From a virus, in IMG/VR virus record IMGVR_UViG_3300027770_000021, positions 1 to 29,726 of that record: a stretch of DNA of 29,726 bases, one strand, 5' to 3'. This document shows positions 20,913 through 28,500 of this stretch, piece by piece. The notes under the pieces are model-generated. The model worked only from the letters and a program-made list of their open reading frames with translations, made no database searches and was not told where the DNA came from. Both the position numbers and the translations under genes were made by a program. Every line of letters begins with the position of its first letter. The stretch's first letter is position 1.

Positions 20913-21133
20913 TTGCAGTCTCCTCTCCTGTGGCGTGCGATGTTGAAGTAGGTCCAAGTCTGACCCCTCAACTCGCACCATTTCTGGATTGCTTTGGAAG
21001 TAATAGAGGCTGACGCAAGCGCCGCATCAAGCGGCACTCGATCAGCCTCTGAGACCTCTAGCAGTTGGTATCCGCAGCGCGGACCCTTCACCACATCTTG
21101 CAGTTCTCTGAACTGCTGTAACGGATCGTCCAT
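20897..21133 (-). CDS. Small putative DNA-binding protein (78 aa)
   Basis: ATG 21133 has GGGGAGGACAA upstream. The product (MDDPLQQFRELQDVVKGPRCGYQLLEVSEADRVPLDAALASASITSKAIQKWCELRGQTWTYFNIARHRRGDCKCQKT) has a helical core resembling the actinophage pattern of an 'L..A....I....I..WL...G......IARHRRGxCxC' HTH-like domain with a basic, Cys-containing end. It is the first gene after the TTGACA promoter candidate and overlaps the phosphoesterase gene by 16 bases. It may regulate or assist that enzyme. Confidence 0.65.
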   Translation of the reverse strand: MDDPLQQFRELQDVVKGPRCGYQLLEVSEADRVPLDAALASASITSKAIQKWCELRGQTWTYFNIARHRRGDCKCQKT

Positions 21134-21148
21134 TTGTCCTCCCCTACA

Positions 21149-21203
21149 GTGGCGCAGCTACACACCACGCCACGAGACTGAATCCTGCTCAGGCTATTGT
21201 CAA
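21149..21203 (-). promoter_or_regulatory. Promoter candidate behind the holin gene, with inverted repeat
   Basis: A perfect TTGACA (21203-21198) overlaps the holin stop. The best-spaced -10 (17 bases) is CAGTCT, which is weak. Downstream, GTGGCG and CGCCAC form an inverted repeat (21149-21173) with a 13-base spacer that could be an operator or an RNA hairpin. It would drive the two-to-three-gene unit 21133-19705. Confidence 0.4.
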
Positions 21204-21529
21204 GCCCCCAGCTTGGCGCGGTACACGGCGGCTTCTACGGCGTTGCCGATGGCCTCTTCGTCCAACTTGATGCCACGCTTGGCGCACTCGCTGCGAACGA
21301 GCGCAAGTGCGGCTGCCTTCTTCTCTTCGCCAGCCTTAGATGCGAGCGTCTGGTTGATGCTCGCCACGGTTGCAGATGCGATCTTCTCCAGCATCGCGTA
21401 CTGCTCACGACTGACATTCGCTTGAATCAACTTGATGACTTCGTTGGCGAGATAGCCGAGCGCGCCGATGGCGACCGGCACGAGTCCTACGATCAGTGCG
21501 TTCAAGAGGTCGTTCACGAGTGGGTCCAT
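21200..21529 (-). CDS. Holin, LL-H family (109 aa)
   Basis: An N-terminal membrane helix (PLVNDLLNALIVGLVPVAIGALGYLANEVIKLI) is followed by a soluble charged helical domain (SREQYAMLEKIASATVASINQTLASKAGEEKKAAALALVRSECAKRGIKLDEEAIGNAVEAAVYRAK). The pattern GEEKKxxAL..V......GI.LD...I...VEAAV is diagnostic of LL-H-type phage holins. These form membrane lesions that release or activate the endolysin. It follows the peptidase gene by seven bases. The family is mostly found in phages of Gram-positive bacteria, which supports an actinobacterial or firmicute host. Confidence 0.85.
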   Translation of the reverse strand: MDPLVNDLLNALIVGLVPVAIGALGYLANEVIKLIQANVSREQYAMLEKIASATVASINQTLASKAGEEKKAAALALVRSECAKRGIKLDEEAIGNAVEAAVYRAKLGA

Positions 21530-21536
21530 TGGTCTC

Positions 21537-22103
21537 CTACTTTCTGTGGATCAGGATCATCGCAGGCGGGGTCGGGAACCCAGCCTCACCCTTCGAGTCT
21601 CGCAGGGTCTTCACTTCATCAGCAGTGGCTGCCCTTCCAGGCTTCCCTTCCTGCATCGTTGGACAAGCATAGACCCAGCCGCCGTTCTCCCAGACCAGCA
21701 CGATGTAGTGGCCATAGGTTGCAAGTGGCTGCTTCTTCCAGTAGTCGCGCTGCCACTTGGACCGCAAGCCTTCTGGCACAACCTTCTGGCTGGCTTGGAT
21801 GTTCAGGATCATCGCCGCGCCGCCCTTGACTTGGTTGCTGACTTCGCTCCAGTCGTACGCGACACGAGAGTGGACGCCGAGGATCTGCCCAGCCTTTGCT
21901 AGCTCGCGTGCGCTCGTGCCTTCTGCGCCGGTCGGCGTGTCTACGCGCCCAGCCTGAGCGCAGGCTGCGTGCGCCTGCTTCGTGGTGGTCGGTAGTCCGA
22001 GGAAGGTTGCACAGGTGGCGAGGCTTGCAGGACCGCAGTCGTCCATCGCCTTCACGCCGAGGCGCTCCGCCAGTCCGAGCTGCGAGCGGACGATCAGGCT
22101 CAC
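21537..22103 (-). CDS. C39-like cysteine peptidase, probable endolysin (188 aa)
   Basis: GTG 22103 overlaps the upstream stop as GTGA. ATG 22124 (seven residues longer) is equally possible, and neither has a strong ribosome site. The fold is papain-like/C39: QLGLAERLGVKAMDDCGPASLATCATFLG with the nucleophile Cys23, and YGHYIVLVWENGGWVYACP with the catalytic His near 131. The third residue, usually Asp in 'DP' after the last strand, reads CP here. The middle (TPTGAEGTSARELAKAGQILGVHSRVAYDWSEVSNQVKGGAAMILNI) is as in peptidase_C39_2. Coupling to the holin makes endolysin the best reading, with a peptide bond in peptidoglycan the likely target. Confidence 0.75.
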   Translation of the reverse strand: MSLIVRSQLGLAERLGVKAMDDCGPASLATCATFLGLPTTTKQAHAACAQAGRVDTPTGAEGTSARELAKAGQILGVHSRVAYDWSEVSNQVKGGAAMILNIQASQKVVPEGLRSKWQRDYWKKQPLATYGHYIVLVWENGGWVYACPTMQEGKPGRAATADEVKTLRDSKGEAGFPTPPAMILIHRK

Positions 22104-22285
22104 TTGCTCTGACCCATCAGCCACGCCGTTACGCCGCCCAAGCCGGAGATGCCGAGGAGTGCCACAACGAACTTGGCAAGCCGATACGCACCACGAGTCT
22201 CAGCCAGTTCGGTCTTGATGACGCCGAGGTCCTGCTCGATGCGCTCAAGACGCTTGAGGATCTCCTGGCTTTGGTTCGCAGTCAT
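22100..22285 (-). CDS. Coiled-coil plus TM protein, XhlA/holin-like (61 aa)
   Basis: ATG 22285 overlaps the upstream stop (TGATG). Residues 5-32 (QSQEILKRLERIEQDLGVIKTELAETRG) form a heptad coiled coil, and residues about 36-57 (LAKFVVALLGISGLGGVTAWLMG) form one membrane helix. This architecture matches XhlA/hemolysin-XhlA and small holin-accessory proteins in lysis cassettes. It probably assists or regulates the LL-H holin two genes downstream. Confidence 0.7.
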   Translation of the reverse strand: MTANQSQEILKRLERIEQDLGVIKTELAETRGAYRLAKFVVALLGISGLGGVTAWLMGQSK

Positions 22286-22509
22286 CAGATAATCTCCGTG
22301 GCTACTTCAGGCGCTGGCGGGTTGAATGTGCCGTCAGTATACGAGCCGCCAATCCAGACGCTTGCCTCGCCATCCACGGCAACGATCTGGGTCGCGCCGA
22401 AGACCTGGCTGTAGTCGCTCAGGAACTGCTCCTGCTGCTTCGCATCAAGGTCACCAACGATGACTTGAACCACGATGCCGTCAGCGTTGATGAAAGCGTA
22501 GCGGTTCAT
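22285..22509 (-). CDS. Small fibre-associated hypothetical protein (74 aa)
   Basis: ATG 22509 overlaps the fibre stop (ATGA). The product (MNRYAFINADGIVVQVIVGDLDAKQQEQFLSDYSQVFGATQIVAVDGEASVWIGGSYTDGTFNPPAPE) resembles short proteins placed after fibre genes in aquatic phages, reminiscent of the N-terminus of tail fibre assembly/DUF4376-type proteins (YAFI....V..VI.....W.G..Y..G.F). It may be a chaperone for the glycine-rich fibre encoded immediately before it. Confidence 0.65.
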   Translation of the reverse strand: MNRYAFINADGIVVQVIVGDLDAKQQEQFLSDYSQVFGATQIVAVDGEASVWIGGSYTDGTFNPPAPEVATEII

Positions 22510-24113
22510 CCGATGTAGACCACTGCTACGAAGGAGCCGCTGCCACCATCGCCGCCAGCGCCACTAGTAGGCGTTCCGTTAGTCGCTGCTGCGCCACCGC
22601 CACCGCCGCCTGCGGCAGAGTTGCTTCCAGCCGCTCCGCCTGTACCGCCCGTGACATTTGCTGAAGTCGACTTTGCCGCAGTTCCACCGCCGCCACCGCC
22701 GCCAGCCCCACCGTTTGACGGTGCGCTAGATGGTGAACCAGTAAACAGGTTTGCGTTCATTCCTCCAGCCCCGCCGCCGCCACCGATACCAGCGACCCCG
22801 CCAGTCGCTCCAGCGTTCGCTCCAGCCGCAGGGTTTAGTGCGCCGTAGTACGGAATGTCTGTGAATCCAATCAGCGTTGATGCGCCTCCAGCGGTAGCCG
22901 CCGTGACGAGAGTGCCGCTCCCTGTGTAGACAGCAGAGTTGCCACCAGCGTCGCCGTCGTACTTCTCTGGAGCCAAGACCGCAGCCGACACCGTACCGCC
23001 GAGGCCGCCTGTGCCGCCTGTCCCTGTGGCTGTTCCTCCTGTGGTGGCACCGCCACCAACTCCACCTGCTCCTCCGTTAGAGACAACCAGCGAGCCGAAT
23101 GTTGCAGCGCCTCCTGTGCCGCCGTTGCCGCCTGAAGCGGTGGCGCCAGTCGCGGCAGTTCCTCCTGCGCCGCCAGCGCCAACGCCCACTGTGATTGAGG
23201 CAGAGCCAGAGACATTGACGCCCTGAATGAAAGCGTACGCGCCGCCACCACCGCCGCCGCCGCCGCGAACGGAGTGCGTGGCACTCGTCCCCTTGAACAC
23301 GCCACCTCCACCACCGCCGCCTCCTGATCCCATCGCGATGACATCAACTTTCGTCACGCCTGCTGGGACTGTCCAGGTGCCGCTGCTCGTGAAGGTATCA
23401 ACGAGAACAAACGCCGACAGCGCACCGATCTTGCTGGAGAGCAGGCAGGACTTGATGGTGACCTTCGCCGTGCCAGTCACGGCGGCAGTTGCGGTCAGCT
23501 TGAACTGCAACTCGACAAAGCGCGCTGACGCTGGGATCGCCGTCCCGCCAGTCGTCGTGAAGCCGCTGATGCTGGACCAAGTGCCAGTGTCTAGTGCCGT
23601 GCCGATAGTCGCCGTGCCGATAGGGTTGTTCGTCGTGTCGTAGTAGATCGCGCTCAGGGTGAGGTTCCACTCGGTCGTCGCCGCAGCAGTTCCTGTTTTG
23701 GAGATGACGGCGAACGCCTTCTGGCGCAGGCTCAGGTTGTCATCATTCACCAGATAGGAGCGCGTCGTGAACAGGCAGTAGTCGCCGCTAGCTGCGGTGC
23801 CTGGGTTGATGATGACTCCCCAAGTCTGCGCCGTCGTGTCGTATATCGGTGTCGCGGTCATCACGGCGTCGCTGTATTCGATCCAGTCCCAATACGGCAA
23901 CTGGTTGTCTTGGCTGAGTGCGCCGTAGACATTCGGCGGGGTTAGGTTGAAGGTGCCGTTCGGCAGTCCGAAGAGTTGCTGTCCGAGCAGCGCGACGCCA
24001 GCCGGAGATGAGCCGAAGGCCGTGTCGGACGAGATGACTGGATTGCCCTGTGGGTCCACCGTCGCCGTGAGGCTTTGCGTGACCATCCCGACGCTTGAGC
24101 CAGTCTGTGCCAT
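22506..24113 (-). CDS. Glycine-rich tail fibre protein (535 aa)
   Basis: AAGGAGATAGG precedes the ATG. Residues 1-230 are beta-rich (DNQLPYWDWIEYSDAVMTATPIYD...) and look like a tail-tip attachment and carbohydrate-binding-type sandwich. Residues about 236-268 (VDTFTSSGTWTVPAGVTKVDVIAMGSGGGGGGGG) begin the 'SSGTWTVPAGVTKV' glycine-rich module common in phage tail fibres. The remaining 260 residues are poly-glycine blocks alternating with Ala/Thr (GGGGGGGAYAF, GGAGGVGGGATTGG, GGGGGGGTAAK). Such regions fold into polyglycine-II sandwiches and serve as adhesin tips. Likely receptor-binding protein. The frequent glycine tracts make it prone to length variation. Confidence 0.85.
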   Translation of the reverse strand: MAQTGSSVGMVTQSLTATVDPQGNPVISSDTAFGSSPAGVALLGQQLFGLPNGTFNLTPPNVYGALSQDNQLPYWDWIEYSDAVMTATPIYDTTAQTWGVIINPGTAASGDYCLFTTRSYLVNDDNLSLRQKAFAVISKTGTAAATTEWNLTLSAIYYDTTNNPIGTATIGTALDTGTWSSISGFTTTGGTAIPASARFVELQFKLTATAAVTGTAKVTIKSCLLSSKIGALSAFVLVDTFTSSGTWTVPAGVTKVDVIAMGSGGGGGGGGVFKGTSATHSVRGGGGGGGGAYAFIQGVNVSGSASITVGVGAGGAGGTAATGATASGGNGGTGGAATFGSLVVSNGGAGGVGGGATTGGTATGTGGTGGLGGTVSAAVLAPEKYDGDAGGNSAVYTGSGTLVTAATAGGASTLIGFTDIPYYGALNPAAGANAGATGGVAGIGGGGGAGGMNANLFTGSPSSAPSNGGAGGGGGGGTAAKSTSANVTGGTGGAAGSNSAAGGGGGGAAATNGTPTSGAGGDGGSGSFVAVVYIG

Positions 24114-24115
24114 TC

Positions 24116-26308
24116 CTATCTCCTTTGGCTGGCGATGATGGTCGCCAGGTCTGCTGGGTTCTTGCGGTTGAAGGTGATGCCGATGACCTGATCATAAGAC
24201 GCTGGCTCAAAGGTAAGACTGACCTGCTCAACTCGATAGAAGCCTGAGAGGTTCAGCGATGGCGCGGTGATGTCCACGAACTGACCTGGCGCCCACGCCG
24301 TCAGCGCGAATGTTGATGCGCCGCTCTGGTAGTAGCCCTCAAGGAAGCCGTAGGAGTTATGCGCCGCCGTGCCAGCTCCGCGCAGCTCAAAGGAGCCAGA
24401 GAGCATCGGCTGGTGACGCTCCTTGAACCACGCTCCCGCCGCGACGCTCACGAGTGCAGGCGATGCGTTCGGGAAGTCCACGACGGTCTCAAAGATCGGT
24501 GCGCCGGCACGAGTGGCGTAGGTCTGAACGGCTGTGCCTGATGCTGCGCTACCGCCGTTGTTCTGAACGAGGTCCGTGTACGCGATGACGGTATTCAGGT
24601 CCGTCTCGCCATTCACGGCAGGCGTGTTGAACTGCGCTCGCTTGGTCGTCTCGTGATCAAGCGTGACCGTCAGGTTGTAGGGCGCGACGGTCGCAGCCGA
24701 CGCCGTGACATTTGGTGAGCCAGCGCCGCTGACGATGATCTTGTACGGAGCGGTCGCGTAAGTAGGAACAGCGTCTGAGTCGATCAGCGAGTAGGTGAGT
24801 TTGCCCTGCGGTGAGATGAAGTAGCGCCGCAGGCGCGTGTCCGACTGGTAGGTCTCCACGATGGTGTCAAGGGTGGAGCGCAGGCTGGTCGTGGACATAT
24901 AGAGCGCGGCAGACGGGGCGTAGGCAGTGCCACCACTGATCGCGCTTGTGTCGTCTGTCGCAAGCAAGCGTTGCAGAGGGTAGTCATCGCTGTGCCAAGT
25001 GTTCACAACAGCGAGCATTTGCTGAACGGCGGCCGTCTCCGTTGTGTTGGACTTGATGATGAGCGAGGTCTGACCTCCAGTGTTGGAGCCGTCCCACACT
25101 CGCCCTGATGATTGGAACACCGATGCGTTCCCACCGAATGAGCATCCAGAGCGCACCGATCCAGAGATCGCCCCAGGCAACTTCAGCCTGAAGGATGTGT
25201 CCGAGATTCTCGTGACATTTGCACCTGTGTGAACTTTGCCCGCATTGAGGACATCACCAAAGAGCAGTCGTTCTACTTGTGCGGTGTTGGTAAAGCCAAT
25301 TGCACGACAACTTGACTTGAACAGGATGACCGCCTGGCCAGTTCGTACATACGCTGAGTCTGCGGTCGTCGTTGTCAGGATCACGCTCAATGCGCTAAGA
25401 CCGTCAAGGCTCACGTCGTATCGGACCGTGCCGTTCGTGCTGCTTGCGTTGTAGTCCGCGCCAGTCTGCGCGTAGGTCAGTGAGGTGGTGCTTGGGACGG
25501 TCGCAATCGGGAAGATGCCGTTGAAGGAAGTGGCATTGCCACCTGGAACTGCCTCAACCGTCACGACCTGCCCAGCGACAAAGCCGTGCGCCTTCTTCGT
25601 GTTGAGCGTCACAACATTGGTCAAGCGCTTCGGACCTGTGCCAGAGATTCCGTTATGCACTGCCGCAACTCCGCCGCCGTTGCCGAATACGGCAACGCGA
25701 TCAAGCAGCGTGTTGACATCGTTCAGATTTAGTTCGGCAAGCGAGCCTTGCCCTGAGCCGTTCATCCGTAGGGAGTAGGAACTCATATAGCCGAGGAACA
25801 GCACATCCGCGGCTGCTGGAGCTGTGCCGGTATCGGCTGCGGCGAAGCGGATGCGAGTCTGGTCAGGCAAGAGACTCATAAACGGACCGCCTGATGGCGT
25901 GGTCTCTTGCAGGACCGAGGCGCTCATCGAGGAGCCAGAGCCGTCGCCGTTCGCCGTGAGATTCAAGCTGCTGATGTCAGCGTTAGCTGAATACTGTCGG
26001 GCCGTTCCAGCGGCGTAGTTGCTGAGTGGATTGAGCAGGTCATACGACGCCACCCCTGCTGTCACTGTCGCCGTCCCAGCAGAGCCAGCGATGGTCGCGG
26101 TGAACACTGTGCCGCTAGTAACAGTCACCTGAGCAACGGTGTTCATTGAGGTGCCGACTGCGGTCGTCAGCCCAGCGAGTTGGACATAGGCGCCAGTCTG
26201 GATTCCGTGCGCGGATGAGGTGGTGATGGTTACTGCGTCAGCACCGACGCGAACTGCCGAGGCGATTGGCGCCAGGTCGATCCAGAGTTGATATGGAGCC
26301 GTCGCCAC
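24116..26308 (-). CDS. Large tail-tip / minor tail protein (730 aa)
   Basis: Starts at GTG 26308 directly after the tape measure stop (TAAGTG), with a weak GGGGG ribosome site. It is the only large protein between the tape measure and the fibre, so it must combine distal-tail and hub roles. Two beta modules of the 'HGI..GAYVQLAGLTT...VTVTSGTVFTATIAG' type are seen (about 30-90 and 250-310). The middle has LRMNGSGQGSLAELNLNDVNTLLDRVAVFGN. The C-terminus (LDHETTKRAQFNTPAVNGETDLNTVIAYTD...GFYRVEQVSLTFEPASYDQVIGITFNRKNPADL) is like tail-tip proteins with an OB/galectin-like end. The exact family is not certain. Confidence 0.7.
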   Translation of the reverse strand: MATAPYQLWIDLAPIASAVRVGADAVTITTSSAHGIQTGAYVQLAGLTTAVGTSMNTVAQVTVTSGTVFTATIAGSAGTATVTAGVASYDLLNPLSNYAAGTARQYSANADISSLNLTANGDGSGSSMSASVLQETTPSGGPFMSLLPDQTRIRFAAADTGTAPAAADVLFLGYMSSYSLRMNGSGQGSLAELNLNDVNTLLDRVAVFGNGGGVAAVHNGISGTGPKRLTNVVTLNTKKAHGFVAGQVVTVEAVPGGNATSFNGIFPIATVPSTTSLTYAQTGADYNASSTNGTVRYDVSLDGLSALSVILTTTTADSAYVRTGQAVILFKSSCRAIGFTNTAQVERLLFGDVLNAGKVHTGANVTRISDTSFRLKLPGAISGSVRSGCSFGGNASVFQSSGRVWDGSNTGGQTSLIIKSNTTETAAVQQMLAVVNTWHSDDYPLQRLLATDDTSAISGGTAYAPSAALYMSTTSLRSTLDTIVETYQSDTRLRRYFISPQGKLTYSLIDSDAVPTYATAPYKIIVSGAGSPNVTASAATVAPYNLTVTLDHETTKRAQFNTPAVNGETDLNTVIAYTDLVQNNGGSAASGTAVQTYATRAGAPIFETVVDFPNASPALVSVAAGAWFKERHQPMLSGSFELRGAGTAAHNSYGFLEGYYQSGASTFALTAWAPGQFVDITAPSLNLSGFYRVEQVSLTFEPASYDQVIGITFNRKNPADLATIIASQRR

Positions 26309-27475
26309 TTATCGCCCCCTGCCGGTGTTCCTTGTTCCTGTCGTCGCGCCGTTCTTCAAGCCGAGATACAAACTTGTGTTGTTGGCGACAACACGGCCGT
26401 CAAGGTAGAGGTTGGTATTGGTCGTCAGATTTGTTGATGAGGCTCCAGCGTTCATCGGATTGACATAAGAGCCGCCACTATAGCCACCAGTCTCCGCTGC
26501 CCTACTGAGATTGCCTGCCTTCGTATTGCCTGCTCCGAAGCCAATGACCTTCAACCCAAACACAATCGCGTCTACCACAATCTTGATCGCTGTCAGAGCG
26601 GCTTGCAATGGGGCGAGCGCCAGCGTGATGAGGTTGATGGAGCCTTCGCCGTTGGTAAAGATTGCAAAGAGTTCGCCAACGGAATCAACGAGCGGTCGAA
26701 CATAGTTGTCTACGAGTTCAGTGAAGATCGGTCCGATGGTACTCATCAGACCCTCAAAGGCTGGCAGAGCCGTCTCGGTGAGGAATGACAGCGCCTCGTT
26801 CACCATCGGCAGCAACTTGGAGCCGAAGGACTTAATGGCTTCGTTGAAGCGAATCTGCGCTGCGGCGAACTTGCCGCTCGTGCTGTTGGCAACTTCCTCA
26901 GCGACGCCGAGATACTTCTCGTCTGCAAGTCGCAGGATGTCCTTGAGTTTGGCGCCCTTCTCCACCTCGATGCCGAGTGCCAGCAATCCTCCCCTGCTGC
27001 CTTGAGCGCCCTTGCCGAGCGCCATCATCACGCTAGCGAGGTTTTTGCCGGTGGCGGCAGAGATGTTGGCTGCGACCGCGTTTGCCTTTAGGAGATTGTT
27101 CTGGTTCTTGAAGAATCGTGAGCCGATTTCTAGACCAGCGCGAACATCATCGTCGGTGAATCCCAGACGAGCCATTGCCGTGATCTGAGCGTCAATCTTG
27201 GGACCGAGTTGATCCATCTGGTATCCGCGTGCCTTGAGTGCGGCGTTGAGGCGAATGGTTGCTTTCTCATCCTCCGCTGCGGCCATAATCGCCTCACCTG
27301 CGAAAGCGACAAGTGCGGCTCCTGCTGCAAGTGCGGCTGCGCCGATAGCCTTGAACGCAGTGCCGGCGAAGCTCTTGAGTTTTCCCATCGCCTTGCCGAC
27401 ATTCCCAAGCGGCTTGGTGGCGGCATCCTTTGCCGCGATGACGAAGTTCGCTGAGCGGTCAGATCCGAATGCCAT
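26309..27475 (-). CDS. Tape measure protein (388 aa)
   Basis: The product begins MAFGSDRSANFVIAAKDAATKPLGNVGKAMGKLKSFAGTAFKAIGAAALAAGAALVAFAGEAI, the typical tape-measure start with an amphipathic helix and a hydrophobic segment (about 36-62). It continues with long helices (FTDDDVRAGLEIGSRFFKNQNNLLKANAVAANISAATG..) and has a second hydrophobic block at about 255-300. At 388 residues it is very short. At the usual ~1.5 A per residue this predicts a tail near 58 nm. Placement after the chaperone and gp10-like genes and before the tail-tip gene fits. Confidence 0.9.
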   Translation of the reverse strand: MAFGSDRSANFVIAAKDAATKPLGNVGKAMGKLKSFAGTAFKAIGAAALAAGAALVAFAGEAIMAAAEDEKATIRLNAALKARGYQMDQLGPKIDAQITAMARLGFTDDDVRAGLEIGSRFFKNQNNLLKANAVAANISAATGKNLASVMMALGKGAQGSRGGLLALGIEVEKGAKLKDILRLADEKYLGVAEEVANSTSGKFAAAQIRFNEAIKSFGSKLLPMVNEALSFLTETALPAFEGLMSTIGPIFTELVDNYVRPLVDSVGELFAIFTNGEGSINLITLALAPLQAALTAIKIVVDAIVFGLKVIGFGAGNTKAGNLSRAAETGGYSGGSYVNPMNAGASSTNLTTNTNLYLDGRVVANNTSLYLGLKNGATTGTRNTGRGR

Positions 27476-27478
27476 TGG

Positions 27479-28006
27479 TCACCTTCTCTTGAATCGCAGG
27501 ATGGTGTTCTTGAACGCTTCGTTGTTGAAGAATGATTCTACCGTCTTTGCCATCGCTTCCATCGCACGAGCCTGATAGGTCGAGTTGCCGGAGACGCGCG
27601 TCACGAATGGATTGGCAGGCACCGCCTTCACAGCCTTAGGGCCGCTCTTGGTTTGCCGCACTCCACTAATACCGCTTGTTACGAACCAGCGATACCACGC
27701 GCCGCCATTGACGCCTGCTCGATTACGACCGGCACGCGGTCCGACGACAGCTGCTGGCGTGCCGAAGCGCGCGCGGCGTGCAGTAACTGCCTTACGAAGT
27801 CGCCCAGGGTTCTGCGTCGTCTTGCCAACTGGAGCCTGTGCGCGCATCGGTCCAACCATCGTGCGAGTGGCGTTTAGGGTGGCGATGCTGAGGAGGCGTT
27901 TGTAGGCGGCTGGGTTTGATCCCTCTAGGAATCCGAGGCGCAGCGCCTCATAGTTTGCGTCAACGCTGAAGGAGATCGTCAGCCTGTCTTGTGAGTTAGC
28001 GGCCAC
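27479..28006 (-). CDS. HK97-gp10-like tail protein (175 aa)
   Basis: GTG 28006 overlaps the frameshifted chaperone end by 11 bases. The motif block ATLNATRTMVGPMRAQAPVGKTTQNPGRLRKAVTARRARFGTPAAVVGPRAGRNRAGVNGGAWYRWFVTSG, then VPANPFVTRV, is the HK97 gp10 signature (AP..TG.L..S....V....YA.F...G...PFl.pA). These proteins join head and tail or act in tail completion. The usual place is before the tail tube gene. Here it sits between the chaperone and the tape measure, an unusual order. It is strongly basic, with several RAR and RAGR stretches. Confidence 0.8.
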   Translation of the reverse strand: MAANSQDRLTISFSVDANYEALRLGFLEGSNPAAYKRLLSIATLNATRTMVGPMRAQAPVGKTTQNPGRLRKAVTARRARFGTPAAVVGPRAGRNRAGVNGGAWYRWFVTSGISGVRQTKSGPKAVKAVPANPFVTRVSGNSTYQARAMEAMAKTVESFFNNEAFKNTILRFKRR

Positions 28007-28477
28007 GGCTCATCGGCTCCTTTGGCTGTAGGTCTGACATCAGTTGCGCGGTGCGCTGGAAGTCACCAGCATCCCACTCAAGCACTTCGTGCGGCGCGAT
28101 GCCGAACTCTTTGCCGATTAAGTGTGCCACGAGTAGCGGGTGAGGCGAGATGGAACGACCTGCCGCCAGCCTCTGTGCGTCAAGCCTCAGCGTGGGGGGA
28201 GTGCTGCTACCGCGTCGCTCCACCTGCCAATGCACTCAGTCAGTGCATCCATCGGTGCATCAAGCACGGTTGCCGCCGGCTCGCCAGTCTCATCAAGGAA
28301 GTTGTGCGCCACGATCAGGCGCTCTACTGCCTTCATTGCGCGCTCCACATTTCCACTCTGTAGCTCAATGAAGACTCGTGCAGGTACTCCCTCGGCGCGC
28401 ATCGTCGCCGTCCAGCCCTCAAAGGGCTCAGGGAGATTTACTTCAACAGTGCGAAAGGTCGGCTTGCTCTGTGCCAT
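27996..28477 (-). CDS. Tail assembly chaperone, -1 frameshift (G-T-like) form (about 160 aa)
   Basis: Reading 28477 down to the slippery site, shifting -1 there, and continuing to the stop at 27996-27998 gives one protein of about 160 residues. The downstream part (PPTLRLDAQRLAAGRSISPHPLLVAHLIGKEFGIAPHEVLEWDAGDFQRTAQLMSDLQPKEPMSRGR) has no good start of its own and contains the T-like segment typical of these fusions. The two forms are made in a fixed ratio in known siphophages. The fusion end overlaps the next gene. Confidence 0.85.
28187..28477 (-). CDS. Tail assembly chaperone, short (G-like) form (96 aa)
   Basis: ATG 28477 has AGGAGGAGCAA upstream. It is the first gene after the tail tube, where siphophages encode the G protein. 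The product (MAQSKPTFRTVEVNLPEPFEGWTATMRAEGVPARVFIELQSGNVERAMKAVERLIVAHNFLDETGEPAATVLDAPMDALTECIGRWSDAVAALPPR) is a compact domain that ends just after the slippery stretch. It guides tape-measure folding and tail-tube assembly. Confidence 0.85.
   Translation of the reverse strand: MAQSKPTFRTVEVNLPEPFEGWTATMRAEGVPARVFIELQSGNVERAMKAVERLIVAHNFLDETGEPAATVLDAPMDALTECIGRWSDAVAALPPR
28193..28199 (-). other. -1 frameshift heptamer C CCC CCA
   Basis: In the zero frame codons CTC CCC CCA CGC TGA end the short chaperone. Slipping by -1 on C CCC CCA pairs both tRNAs again and enters the open -1 frame CCC CCC ACG CTG. It is a canonical X XXY YYZ site four codons before the stop. A stimulatory structure was not clearly seen in the following 40 bases. 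Confidence 0.85.
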
Positions 28478-28500
28478 TTGCTCCTCCTACTCTCTCTAAC

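Noticed and set aside
22621-23643. Plus-strand proline-rich ORFs
   Set aside because: They are the complement of the glycine-rich fibre codons (GGX on minus gives CC-rich on plus) and have no ribosome sites.
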